A DNA stretch of 64,000 bases from positions 15,565-79,564 of the forward strand of contig JBJELW010000048.1 of assembly GCA_051879315.1 (NCBI GenBank). The letters run 5' to 3'. A program made the position numbers and the translations under genes. Below are positions 33,982 through 42,079 of the stretch, one piece after another (position 1 is the first letter of the stretch; each line of letters starts with the position of its first letter). Below the pieces are notes generated by a model. The model did no database searches and was not told the origin of the DNA. It saw nothing but the letters and a program-made list of their open reading frames with translations. The DNA is from Roseburia_C sp051879315 (GTDB taxonomy: Bacteria > Bacillota > Clostridia > Lachnospirales > Lachnospiraceae).

Positions 33982-34866
33982 ATGGCAATTTATACTGGTT
34001 CCGGTGTGGCCATCGTCACACCATTCAAAGACAATCTGGAAGTAAACTATGACAAGTTGGAAGAGCTGATCAATTGGCAGATTGATCAGGGTACGGACTG
34101 CATCGTGATTGCAGGCACCACCGGAGAAAGCTCCACCCTTACCATGGAGGAGCATCACAAGGTAATTCAGGCAGCAGTGGAGTTTACAAAGCATCGTGTT
34201 CCCGTGGTGGCAGGTACCGGATCGAACTGTACCGCAACGGCCATCCGGCTTACCAAGGAAGCCGAAGAAGCAGGCGCTGACGGAGCATTGATCGTGACCC
34301 CGTATTACAACAAGGCAACCCAGAAAGGACTTGTGGCTCACTATTCCCAGATTGCGCAGGCGACGAAACTGCCCATTATTATGTACAATGTACCTGGCAG
34401 AACCGGATGTAATCTTCAGCCGGAGACGGTGGCAGAGCTCTTTCAGAAAGAGGAAAACATCGTGGGATTAAAGGAGGCAACCGGCAACATGGCACAGGCT
34501 TCCCGCACCATGTATCTTACCGATGGTAAGATCGACATGTATTCCGGCGAGGATGCGTTGGTGGTTCCATTGATGTCCATCGGGGCAAAGGGTGTCATTT
34601 CTGTCTGGGCAAACATCGCACCTGCAAAGGTACACCAGATGTGTAAAAGCTTTTTGGACGGAGATCTGTCTACGGCACAGAGACTGCAGAGAGAGGCAAT
34701 TCCGCTGATTGATGCACTGTTTTCCGAGGTGAATCCTATCCCGGTAAAGGCTGCCTTAAATCTCATGGGCAAGGAAGTTGGTTCCCTGCGTTCTCCTCTT
34801 TGTGAGATGGAGGAAGGAACCAGGGCAAAGCTGGCAGAAGCCATGAAAGTATACGGATTGTTATAA
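33982..34866 (+). CDS. dapA: 4-hydroxy-tetrahydrodipicolinate synthase
   Basis: 294 residues from ATG 33982 after GGAGGAAAGC; longer in-frame starts lie within the riboswitch. GTTGESSTL (about 44-52) and YNVPGRTGCNL are present, and the Schiff-base lysine lies in GLKEATGN (about residue 163). It condenses pyruvate with aspartate semialdehyde, the first committed step to diaminopimelate, lysine and dipicolinate. The riboswitch upstream gives lysine feedback. dapB follows 19 bases downstream. Confidence 0.97.
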   Translation: MAIYTGSGVAIVTPFKDNLEVNYDKLEELINWQIDQGTDCIVIAGTTGESSTLTMEEHHKVIQAAVEFTKHRVPVVAGTGSNCTATAIRLTKEAEEAGADGALIVTPYYNKATQKGLVAHYSQIAQATKLPIIMYNVPGRTGCNLQPETVAELFQKEENIVGLKEATGNMAQASRTMYLTDGKIDMYSGEDALVVPLMSIGAKGVISVWANIAPAKVHQMCKSFLDGDLSTAQRLQREAIPLIDALFSEVNPIPVKAALNLMGKEVGSLRSPLCEMEEGTRAKLAEAMKVYGLL

Positions 34867-34885
34867 GTTACAGTAGGAGTGGAAA

Positions 34886-35647
34886 ATGACAAAAATAATT
34901 ATGTACGGATGTAATGGCAAAATGGGTCAGGTCATTACAGATTTAATCGCCAATGACCCGGAGATTAGCATCGTAGCCGGAGTGGACATCTACGATGAGC
35001 AGAAAAACGATTATCCGGTATTTAAGAATATTGCAGATTGTGATATTACGGCAGACGCAATCATTGATTTTTCCAATGCTAAGGCAGTGGATGCGCTGTT
35101 GGACTATTGTGAGAAGACTAAGACTCCTGTGGTACTTTGCACCACAGGATTGTCACAGGAACAGTTGGACAGAGTGCAGCAGGTCAGCCAGTCTGTGGCT
35201 GTTTTAAAATCGGCCAACATGTCTTTAGGTATCAACACGCTGTTAGATCTTTTACAGAAGGCAGTGAAAGTGCTGGCACCGGCAGGTTTCGACATTGAGA
35301 TTGTGGAGAAACATCACAATCAGAAGCTGGATGCACCCAGCGGAACGGCTCTGGCTTTGGCAGATGCCATGAATACAGCTATGGATCAGGCTTATGAGTA
35401 CAAGTACGACAGAAGCCAGGAACGCAAGAAGCGCGAACCCAATGAGATTGGCATTCAGGCTGTACGGGGCGGCAACATCGTGGGGGAGCATGAGGTGATT
35501 TTTGCCGGAACTGATGAGGTCATCGAGTTTAAGCATACGGCATACTCCAAGGGAATCTTTGGAAAAGGTGCAGTGGAAGCTGCAAAGTTTTTGGCAGGAA
35601 AACCTGCCGGAATGTACGATATGCAGGATGTGATCCGGGCGAGATAG
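34886..35647 (+). CDS. dapB: 4-hydroxy-tetrahydrodipicolinate reductase
   Basis: 253 residues after AGTAGGAGTG. The NAD(P)-binding start MYGCNGKMGQVI, the catalytic EKHHNQKLDAPSGTAL (His pair and Lys) and GEHEVIFAG are family marks. It reduces the DapA product on the way to diaminopimelate, needed for peptidoglycan and spores. It forms an operon with dapA and ends at a strong terminator. Confidence 0.97.
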   Translation: MTKIIMYGCNGKMGQVITDLIANDPEISIVAGVDIYDEQKNDYPVFKNIADCDITADAIIDFSNAKAVDALLDYCEKTKTPVVLCTTGLSQEQLDRVQQVSQSVAVLKSANMSLGINTLLDLLQKAVKVLAPAGFDIEIVEKHHNQKLDAPSGTALALADAMNTAMDQAYEYKYDRSQERKKREPNEIGIQAVRGGNIVGEHEVIFAGTDEVIEFKHTAYSKGIFGKGAVEAAKFLAGKPAGMYDMQDVIRAR

Positions 35648-35658
35648 TATGAAAAAGT

Positions 35659-35689
35659 AAAGCTGTCACAGTCATGTGGCAGCTTTTTT
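35659..35689. terminator. Terminator after dapB, probably shared with tmcAL
   Basis: AAAGCTGTCAC (35659-35669) pairs with GTGGCAGCTTT (35676-35686, one G-T) and runs into TTTTTT. A-rich sequence on the other side lets it serve the convergent minus-strand gene. Confidence 0.9.
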
Positions 35690-35701
35690 ACTGGATTACA
35701 T

Positions 35702-36934
35702 TTAAAGTTGAACGGGCTGCCTGGTATATTCACTGCGGCGCTGCCGCCCACCATGCATTGCCAGAACCTGCTCGTATAGTTCCGCAGCAAAAATATCCCG
35801 TGAGAATATCTGACTGGCAGCATCGGATAAAGGTGCAGAATCCCGTGCCACCCGTGTGATCAATGGAATTTCGCAGGTCTGTTTCAGCCTGGTGAAAAGT
35901 GGTGTAGCGGATTCCCGGAATCCCAGAATTCTCACATAGGGAACATAATCCAGCTCCTTTCCCAGTGTATAGAGATCCTGGGTCAGCCCCAGCAATATAT
36001 GGATCAAGATCCGGCTGATTCTGGTGTACGTGATGTCACGGCTTTTACACAGAGAACAGAACTGATGGAAGGAAATATACTGTCCTGCCAGATTATGAAT
36101 TCGGTTGGCCAGTTCTTCGCCGCAATCCCCGTATGCTGCCAGAACGGCAGCATCTTCCGTTAAAAGCTTATAGGCAAGTATCCCGGAAAAATCTTCTGTA
36201 TCCATCAGCTGGTGAGATTGGTGAAGATCTGTCAAGATCCTGTGGCATTCGGCGGGGACGCTTTCTGACAACCCCTCCGGCAGATCCTTCTCAAAAAGTG
36301 CGCTCCGGATGGCGGTGGCAGAAGAGAAATTTCCGGTTAGTTCCGTGTCGTGATAACGGCAGTGTCTGCGTGGAATCAGAAGGGGAGAAATGTCGGCTTT
36401 TCTTCGTTTCAATGCCTTGAGATATTCCACTGCCAGAATATTGTTGGGTTCAGACAGCAGTGAGGCTAATGAGTCGTCCCCCAGATACTCCGCCAGTGCC
36501 TTGCTGCGGGCGGTGGGGAAACTGACTCCATTTTTTAAGTATGTCTGCAGGGAATTCTGATAGGAAGCCGGCTCATTTGTCAGAATATCCGCCAGTTGGG
36601 TCAAAGCCGGCAGATCGTCTGACTCAGCCCCAAAGCATAGGGTATCGATACAGCCCATCCGGTGAAAAAGACTCACAGCGGCATGGGCAAAAAGCTCCGC
36701 GGATGCGGTGGAGTAGAGCACCGGAAGCTCACACACCAGATCGGCACCGCTTTGCAGCGCCATCTCGGTGCGGCAGTATTTGTCAGTGACAGCGGCGGCT
36801 CCCCGCTGCACAAAGTCTCCGCTCATGACGATGACGCAGTAATCGGCACCAGTCAATTCCTTCGCTCTTTTGATCTGATAGGCATGTCCGTTATGAAACG
36901 GATTATATTCGGCAATGATTCCAATGGTTTTCAT
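35702..36934 (-). CDS. tmcAL: tRNA(Met) cytidine acetate ligase (TmcAL, YlbM family)
   Basis: 410 residues on the minus strand from ATG 36934, where the family start MKTIGIIAEYNPFHNGH begins; 27 upstream codons lack homology and a ribosome site. HNGH is the nucleotidyltransferase HxGH motif. MSGDFVQRGAAAVTDK and the GSATAIRSAL-like SSATAIRSALF follow. TmcAL activates acetate with ATP and acetylates C34 of elongator tRNA-Met. It is convergent with dapB and divergent from ackA, which may be fitting because ackA also handles acetate, though this may be chance. Confidence 0.93.
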   Translation of the reverse strand: MKTIGIIAEYNPFHNGHAYQIKRAKELTGADYCVIVMSGDFVQRGAAAVTDKYCRTEMALQSGADLVCELPVLYSTASAELFAHAAVSLFHRMGCIDTLCFGAESDDLPALTQLADILTNEPASYQNSLQTYLKNGVSFPTARSKALAEYLGDDSLASLLSEPNNILAVEYLKALKRRKADISPLLIPRRHCRYHDTELTGNFSSATAIRSALFEKDLPEGLSESVPAECHRILTDLHQSHQLMDTEDFSGILAYKLLTEDAAVLAAYGDCGEELANRIHNLAGQYISFHQFCSLCKSRDITYTRISRILIHILLGLTQDLYTLGKELDYVPYVRILGFRESATPLFTRLKQTCEIPLITRVARDSAPLSDAASQIFSRDIFAAELYEQVLAMHGGRQRRSEYTRQPVQL

Positions 36935-37066
36935 AATTACACTCACTTGTTGTTTCTCAGGTTTCTGACAGCCATCCGTGATGGCTGTTCGCTCCTGTCT
37001 ATCATAACATGGCAAAAATCTCTTTTCAATATTCGCAAAAAACCCGAAAACTTTACATGACCACCC

Positions 37067-37095
37067 TTGAAACCGCAGAAAAATGAGCGTATACT
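37067..37095 (+). promoter_or_regulatory. Sigma-A promoter of ackA
   Basis: TTGAAA at 37067-37072 and TATACT at 37090-37095, spaced 17 bases. The leader to ackA is about 95 bases and shows no recognised riboswitch. Confidence 0.75.
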
Positions 37096-37195
37096 AAAGT
37101 CAACTGTGCTGCTATAGTTAATGGCCGCGCCACACAGGCAGCGGTATGTTGCTACGACAGCGGAATTAAGAAAGGTAGAATTGAGGAGAAAAAAG

Positions 37196-38383
37196 ATGAA
37201 CGTATTAGTAATTAACTGCGGAAGCTCTTCCTTAAAGTATCAGTTGATCAATTCCGATACGGAGGCAGTGTTAGCAAAAGGATTGTGTGAGAGAATTGGC
37301 ATTGACGGCAGACTGGTATACCAGCTGGCCGGTGGGGAGAAGGAGATTACCCAGTCACCCATGCCTACCCATAAAGAGGCTATTCAGATGGTGCTGGATG
37401 CACTGGTAAACGAGAAGACCGGTGCGGTGAAGAGTCTGTCTGAGATTGATGCAGTGGGTCACAGAGTGGTCCACGGTGGAGAGAAGTTTTCCGGCTCAGT
37501 AGTGCTGACTCCTGAGGTTTTAGCTCAGATCGAGGATTGCAATGAGCTTGCTCCCTTACATAATCCCGCAAACCTCATTGGTATCCATGCATGTCAGGAA
37601 CTGATGCCGGGCGTACCCATGGTAGGCGTGTTTGACACCGCATTCCATCAGACCATGCCGAAGAAAGCATATTTATATGGACTTCCTTATGAGTATTATG
37701 AGAAATACAAGGTGAGACGTTATGGTTTCCACGGTACCAGCCACAGTTTTGTATCTAAGCGGACCATTGAATTTTTGGGTCTGGATCAGAACAATTCAAA
37801 GGTTATCGTGGCACATCTGGGAAATGGAGCATCCATCAGCGCTGTGCTGAATGGACAGTGTGTGGACACATCCATGGGTCTGACACCGCTGGAGGGCCTG
37901 GTGATGGGTACCCGTTCCGGAGATATCGATCCGGCCATCATGGAGTATATTGCAAAGAAAGAAAAACTGGATATTGAGGGCGTCATGAACGTTTTGAATA
38001 AGAAATCAGGTGTGGAGGGTCTTTCCGGTGTATCCAGTGACTTCCGTGATTTGGAGGACGCATACAATAAGGGAAATCAGAGAGCAATTGATGCCTGTGA
38101 GGTATTTGCGTACCGCGTGGCAAAATACATTGGCAGCTATGTGGCAGCCATGAATGGTGTGGCTGCCATCGCATTTACCGCCGGAATTGGTGAGAACACA
38201 TCTTTTATTCGTGAAAAGATTGTTGCATACTTAGGATATTTAGGGGTTACACTGGATAAGGAAGCCAATAAGGTCCGTGGCGAGGAAAAGATTATTTCCA
38301 CACCGGATTCCAAGGTAAAGGTATGTGTCATCCCTACCAACGAGGAGCTGGCCATCGCCAGGGAAACCGTTGCATTGATTTAG
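37196..38383 (+). CDS. ackA: Acetate kinase
   Basis: 395 residues from ATG 37196 after TTGAGGAGAA. The start MNVLVINCGSSSLKYQ, the central HNPANL, RYGFHGTSH (catalytic region) and AFTAGIGENTS mark the ASKHA fold of acetate kinase. It makes ATP and acetate from acetyl phosphate, the main fermentation energy step in Clostridia. No pta gene is next to it, unlike the usual pta-ackA pair. Confidence 0.97.
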   Translation: MNVLVINCGSSSLKYQLINSDTEAVLAKGLCERIGIDGRLVYQLAGGEKEITQSPMPTHKEAIQMVLDALVNEKTGAVKSLSEIDAVGHRVVHGGEKFSGSVVLTPEVLAQIEDCNELAPLHNPANLIGIHACQELMPGVPMVGVFDTAFHQTMPKKAYLYGLPYEYYEKYKVRRYGFHGTSHSFVSKRTIEFLGLDQNNSKVIVAHLGNGASISAVLNGQCVDTSMGLTPLEGLVMGTRSGDIDPAIMEYIAKKEKLDIEGVMNVLNKKSGVEGLSGVSSDFRDLEDAYNKGNQRAIDACEVFAYRVAKYIGSYVAAMNGVAAIAFTAGIGENTSFIREKIVAYLGYLGVTLDKEANKVRGEEKIISTPDSKVKVCVIPTNEELAIARETVALI

Positions 38384-38427
38384 AACCAACATGTTGAGGC
38401 AGGACCAGAATTTTGTGAAATATCTTG

Positions 38428-38456
38428 TTGACAAATAGGGACTGGCTATGTATAAT
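38428..38456 (+). promoter_or_regulatory. Consensus sigma-A promoter of yceD-rpmF
   Basis: Perfect TTGACA at 38428-38433 and perfect TATAAT at 38451-38456, 17 bases apart. This is the closest match to consensus in the window. Confidence 0.92.
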
Positions 38457-38482
38457 TGTTTAGGTGTGAAAAGGAGACGAAC

Positions 38483-39010
38483 GTGATTTTAGATTTAACC
38501 GATGTGGGTTCCTGCGAAAATAAAGAGATAACCAAAGAAGTAGCAATCGAATTAACATCCTTTGATTTTAAGTTGGGTACGTATTCTTTTCTGGAGAAAA
38601 AGCCATTCGAGTTACATGTTGTCAATCGGGAGAATAAGCAGCTGCTTATCACCGGAGAGACGGATGTGGTCATTGCAATACCATGTGATCGCTGTCTGGA
38701 AGATGTTCCGACAGAAATTCATCTGGCATTCGATAAGGAGATTCCTCTTGAGAACGGAGAGATTTCCCAGGATGCGGAAGAAGATGACGCAGAGTACATG
38801 ATAGGGTTTAATCTGGATGTTGATAGACTTGTCTATAATGAAATCTTGGTTAACTGGCCGATGAAGGTTCTGTGCAAAGAGGATTGCAGGGGGATTTGTA
38901 AAAAGTGTGGTACGAATCTGAATCAGCATGATTGTGATTGCACGAAATCTGAGCTGGATCCAAGAATGGCAGCTATTCAAGACATATTTAACAAGTTTAA
39001 GGAGGTGTGA
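38483..39010 (+). CDS. YceD-family protein (DUF177)
   Basis: 175 residues from GTG 38483 after AAAGGAG. A TTG further upstream overlaps the promoter and is rejected. The C-terminal part has the conserved CKEDCRGICKKCGTNLN with several Cys that may bind zinc, then HDCDC. The family is always found before rpmF and is linked to 23S rRNA accumulation (bacteria, plants). rpmF starts 4 bases after its stop. Confidence 0.92.
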   Translation: MILDLTDVGSCENKEITKEVAIELTSFDFKLGTYSFLEKKPFELHVVNRENKQLLITGETDVVIAIPCDRCLEDVPTEIHLAFDKEIPLENGEISQDAEEDDAEYMIGFNLDVDRLVYNEILVNWPMKVLCKEDCRGICKKCGTNLNQHDCDCTKSELDPRMAAIQDIFNKFKEV

Positions 39011-39014
39011 CCAG

Positions 39015-39194
39015 ATGTCAATTTGTCCGAAGAACAAATCTTCCAAGGGAAGACGTGATAAAAGAAGAGCAAACTGGAAAATGACTGCTCCAAGTTTAGT
39101 AAAGTGCAGCAAGTGTGGCGCATTGATGATGCCTCACAGAGTGTGCAAGAACTGTGGCTCTTACAATAAAAAAGAGATCATTCCGCAGGATTAA
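39015..39194 (+). CDS. rpmF: 50S ribosomal protein L32
   Basis: 59 residues. The start MSICPKNKSSKGRRDKRRAN is typical, and the zinc-type ribbon CSKCGALMMPHRVCKNCG is intact, so this is the C+ form of L32. The site GGAGGTG before it lies inside the end of yceD. It ends an operon closed by a strong terminator. Confidence 0.97.
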   Translation: MSICPKNKSSKGRRDKRRANWKMTAPSLVKCSKCGALMMPHRVCKNCGSYNKKEIIPQD

Positions 39195-39206
39195 TTCATG
39201 CGGTGC

Positions 39207-39240
39207 GAAAGGGGTGTTTGCAAGAACACCTCTTTTTTCG
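39207..39240 (+). terminator. Rho-independent terminator after rpmF
   Basis: AAAGGGGTGTT (39208-39218) pairs with AACACCTCTTT (39225-39235) and is followed by a T-run. Confidence 0.9.
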
Positions 39241-39280
39241 CATTATGGAGATTTTTTAGGAATCCTTCATAATGCGAAAA
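39235..39280. repeat. 13-bp perfect inverted repeat overlapping the rpmF terminator
   Basis: TTTTCGCATTATG (39235-39247) and CATAATGCGAAAA (39268-39280) are exact complements around a 20-base loop with further partial pairing. It uses the T-run of the rpmF terminator as its left end. Confidence 0.8.
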
Positions 39281-39319
39281 TGCTTCGCAACAGATGATAG
39301 AAAGGTAGACTAGAGCAGT

Positions 39320-39964
39320 ATGAATTGGAGTTTTGATAATAAATTTTTTACATCTCTGAACAAACTGGTGGACATGTTTTTGCTGACACTGTTGTGGGCC
39401 ATATCCAGCATTCCCGTTTTTACCATTGGTGCCTCCAGTACAGCCATGTACTATACGGTAAATAAAGTGCTGAAACGGGAGACCGGATATCTCTGGAAGG
39501 AATTCTGGGGAGCATTTAAGCGGAATTTTAAACAGGCTACGGTGATCTGGTTATTGTTTTTGGCACTGGCATTGTGGATGGTGGCGGACTTTTTTATTTT
39601 GCGCCAATTTGCCCTTGAGGGATATGAATGGGGAAAACTCTATGGCGTGTTTTTTGTTCTCCTGATTTTGGAAGTGATCGTCTGGATGTATGTGTATCCC
39701 AATATTGCGCGATTTGAAAATACCAGTCGCCAGATTGTAAAGAATGCTGCATTGATGGCGGTGATCCATTTGCCCCAGACACTGATTATGGTGGTGGCTC
39801 TGGTGGCACTGGCCCTTTTGGTGTATGCATGGCCGGTGACGATCCTGATTGTTCCCACCATTTACGTGGGGATCAAGAATCTGCTGCTGGAGAAGATTTT
39901 CCGCAGATATATGTCCAGTGAGGATCTGGCGCGGGAAGAGGAAAAGGACCGGGAGGTCCGCTAG
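39320..39964 (+). CDS. YesL-family membrane protein (DUF624)
   Basis: 214 residues with about five hydrophobic segments (15-40, 70-90, 102-125, 145-185). The beginning NKLVDMFLLTLLWAISSIPVFTIGASSTA, with key part IPVFTIGASSTAMYYTV, is typical of YesL/DUF624. Members often sit with sugar ABC transporters, but here it precedes plsX. Function unknown. The start lies 10 bases after AGACTAGAGCAG, a poor ribosome site. Confidence 0.8.
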   Translation: MNWSFDNKFFTSLNKLVDMFLLTLLWAISSIPVFTIGASSTAMYYTVNKVLKRETGYLWKEFWGAFKRNFKQATVIWLLFLALALWMVADFFILRQFALEGYEWGKLYGVFFVLLILEVIVWMYVYPNIARFENTSRQIVKNAALMAVIHLPQTLIMVVALVALALLVYAWPVTILIVPTIYVGIKNLLLEKIFRRYMSSEDLAREEEKDREVR

Positions 39965-39972
39965 ATTGGTAG

Positions 39973-40001
39973 TTGATTTATAAGGAAAGTTATAGTATAT
40001 T
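39973..40001 (+). promoter_or_regulatory. Sigma-A promoter of plsX-acpP
   Basis: TTGATT at 39973-39978 and TATATT at 39996-40001, spaced 17. No FapR operator is seen. Confidence 0.7.
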
Positions 40002-40027
40002 TTATAAGGTTAGAGGAGGTAATACAT

Positions 40028-41053
40028 ATGGAGGGTGTCGTTCGTGTGGCAGTAGATGCCATGGGAGGAGATAATGCTCCGGGAGAGATTATCAAGGGAG
40101 CCATTGACGCAATTACAGAACACAGTGAGATTGAAATCATACTGGTGGGCCAGCAGGATGTCATAGAGGACGAGCTGGCGAAGTATACTTACAATGAGAA
40201 TCAGATTACTATTAAAAATGCACAGGAAGTCATTGAGATGGCAGAACATCCGGTGATGGCCATTCGCCGCAAAAAGGATTCTTCCATCGTAGTGGGAATG
40301 AACCTTGTCAAAAATAAAGAGGCGGATGCCTTTGTTTCTGCCGGAAGTTCCGGTGCTATTCTGGTGGGCGGACAGCTCATTATTGGCCGGATCAAGGGAA
40401 TTGCACGGGCACCTTTGGCACCGTTGATTCCTACGGAAAATGGTGTATCCCTTCTGATTGACTGTGGAGCTAATGTGGATGCCAGACCGGCACATCTGGT
40501 ACAGTTTGCCAAGATGGGATCCATCTACATGGAAAATGTGGTCGGCATCAAAAATCCACGGGTTGCCATTGTAAATATCGGAACGGAGGAGGAAAAGGGA
40601 AATGCCCTGGTGAAGGAGACTTATCCCCGGCTCAAGGAGTGTACGGATATCAATTTCATCGGAAGCATCGAGGCCAGGGAGATTCCTCACGGCGGAGCCG
40701 ATGTCATTGTGTGCGAGGCTTTCGTGGGCAATGTAATCCTAAAGCTCTATGAGGGTGTGGGAGCTACTTTGATAGGGGCTGTCAAACAGGGGCTGATGAG
40801 TACCACCAGAAGTAAGATCGGTGCGGCTCTTGCCATGCCGGCATTGAAAAAGACCATGAAAAAATTTGATGCCACTGACCACGGTGGAGCACCGCTTTTA
40901 GGTCTGAATGGATTGGTAGTGAAAACCCACGGAAATTCCAAAGCTCTGGAGGTGAAAAACTCCATCATTCAGTGCGTGACATTTAAGCAGCAGGCAATTA
41001 ATGATAAAATCGCAGAGCATATCAAAGAGACAGAGATTGAGACGGAAGAATAG
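40028..41053 (+). CDS. plsX: Phosphate acyltransferase PlsX
   Basis: 341 residues after GAGGAGG. Family marks are VAVDAMGGDNAPGEIIKG at the start, SAGSSGAILVGG (about 98-109), NIGTEEEKGNAL and VCEAFVGNVILKLYEG. PlsX converts acyl-ACP to acyl phosphate for PlsY in phospholipid synthesis. acpP follows after 11 bases, joining enzyme and carrier in one operon. Confidence 0.97.
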   Translation: MEGVVRVAVDAMGGDNAPGEIIKGAIDAITEHSEIEIILVGQQDVIEDELAKYTYNENQITIKNAQEVIEMAEHPVMAIRRKKDSSIVVGMNLVKNKEADAFVSAGSSGAILVGGQLIIGRIKGIARAPLAPLIPTENGVSLLIDCGANVDARPAHLVQFAKMGSIYMENVVGIKNPRVAIVNIGTEEEKGNALVKETYPRLKECTDINFIGSIEAREIPHGGADVIVCEAFVGNVILKLYEGVGATLIGAVKQGLMSTTRSKIGAALAMPALKKTMKKFDATDHGGAPLLGLNGLVVKTHGNSKALEVKNSIIQCVTFKQQAINDKIAEHIKETEIETEE

Positions 41054-41064
41054 TGAGGGATTGT

Positions 41065-41295
41065 ATGGAATTTGAAAAATTAAAAAAAGTAATTGCAGAA
41101 GTATTAAATGTGGATGAGGCAGAGATTACCATGGAGACAACATTTGTGGATGATCTGGGTGCAGATTCCCTTGACATTTTTCAGATTATTATGGGAATAG
41201 AGGACGAATTCGAGATTAAAATCGAAAATGAAGCAGCAGAGAAGATTGCAACTGTGGGGGACGCGGTTGAGCAGATCAAGAATGCTTTAAATTAA
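41065..41295 (+). CDS. acpP: Acyl carrier protein
   Basis: 76 residues from ATG 41065; an in-frame GTG at 41053 overlaps the plsX stop but adds four unusual residues. Ser35 in GADSLD is the phosphopantetheine site. The acidic four-helix pattern is normal. It carries acyl chains for fatty acid and lipid synthesis and may be used by PlsX directly upstream. Confidence 0.96.
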   Translation: MEFEKLKKVIAEVLNVDEAEITMETTFVDDLGADSLDIFQIIMGIEDEFEIKIENEAAEKIATVGDAVEQIKNALN

Positions 41296-41314
41296 GTCTG
41301 ATCAGAGAAAAGAG

Positions 41315-41352
41315 GTGCCGCCCGAACAAAAGCTGTTTTGGCGGCATTTTTT
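41315..41352 (+). terminator. Terminator after acpP
   Basis: TGCCGCC (41316-41322) pairs with GGCGGCA (41340-41346) around a 17-base loop, followed by TTTTTT. Confidence 0.85.
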
Positions 41353-41371
41353 ACATTAGAAAGGAGTATCT

Positions 41372-42061
41372 ATGAGTAAATTGGACGAGTTTGAGAAGGA
41401 GATTGGCTATCACTTTTCCAATCAGGGATTGTTGCGGCAGGCACTGACCCACAGCTCATACGCCCATGAGCATCATATGAAGCCGTTGTCGGATAATGAA
41501 CGGCTGGAATATCTTGGGGATGCGGTGCTGGAGCTGGTGTCCAGCGAGTTTTTATATGAGACCTATCCCAATTACCCGGAAGGGAATCTGACCAAGACCC
41601 GTGCCAGTCTTGTGTGTGAACCCACCCTGGCTTTCTGTACGGAAGAGATTCATTTGGGGGATTATCTGTATCTGGGCAAAGGGGAAGATATGGGTGGAGG
41701 AAGAAAACGGAAATCCATTCTATCTGATGCTTTGGAGGCAGTGATTGGTGCAATCTATTTGGATGGTGGTTTTGCTAGTGCAAAAGAGTTTGTGTTAAAA
41801 TTTATCTTAACGGATATTGAACACAAGCAGCTCTTTTATGATAGCAAGACTATCTTGCAGGAGTTGGTGCAGGGCAGTGGAAACGAGGAACTCCGTTATC
41901 GTCTGGTGCGGGAGGAAGGCCCGGATCACGATAAGTGTTTTGTTACGGAGGCGCTCATTGGAGACCGTGTCATCGGTGAGGGAAAAGGACATACCAAAAA
42001 GGCTGCGGAGCAGGAGGCTGCTTATCACGCGTTGTTGGAATTGAAAAAACAGGACAAGTAG
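41372..42061 (+). CDS. rnc: Ribonuclease III
   Basis: 229 residues after AGAAAGGAG. The signature NERLEYLGDAVLELV (about 43-57) holds the catalytic acidic residues, with a second site in SDALEAVIGAIYLD. A double-stranded RNA-binding domain (about 160-228) ends in GHTKKAAEQEAAYHAL. It processes rRNA and structured mRNA. rnc-smc-ftsY is a well-known Firmicutes operon, complete here. Confidence 0.97.
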   Translation: MSKLDEFEKEIGYHFSNQGLLRQALTHSSYAHEHHMKPLSDNERLEYLGDAVLELVSSEFLYETYPNYPEGNLTKTRASLVCEPTLAFCTEEIHLGDYLYLGKGEDMGGGRKRKSILSDALEAVIGAIYLDGGFASAKEFVLKFILTDIEHKQLFYDSKTILQELVQGSGNEELRYRLVREEGPDHDKCFVTEALIGDRVIGEGKGHTKKAAEQEAAYHALLELKKQDK

Positions 42062-42079
42062 TCGAAAGGATAGGAATAT

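Noticed and set aside
39965..40027. FapR operator before plsX
   Set aside because: The palindrome expected for FapR is not found around the promoter.
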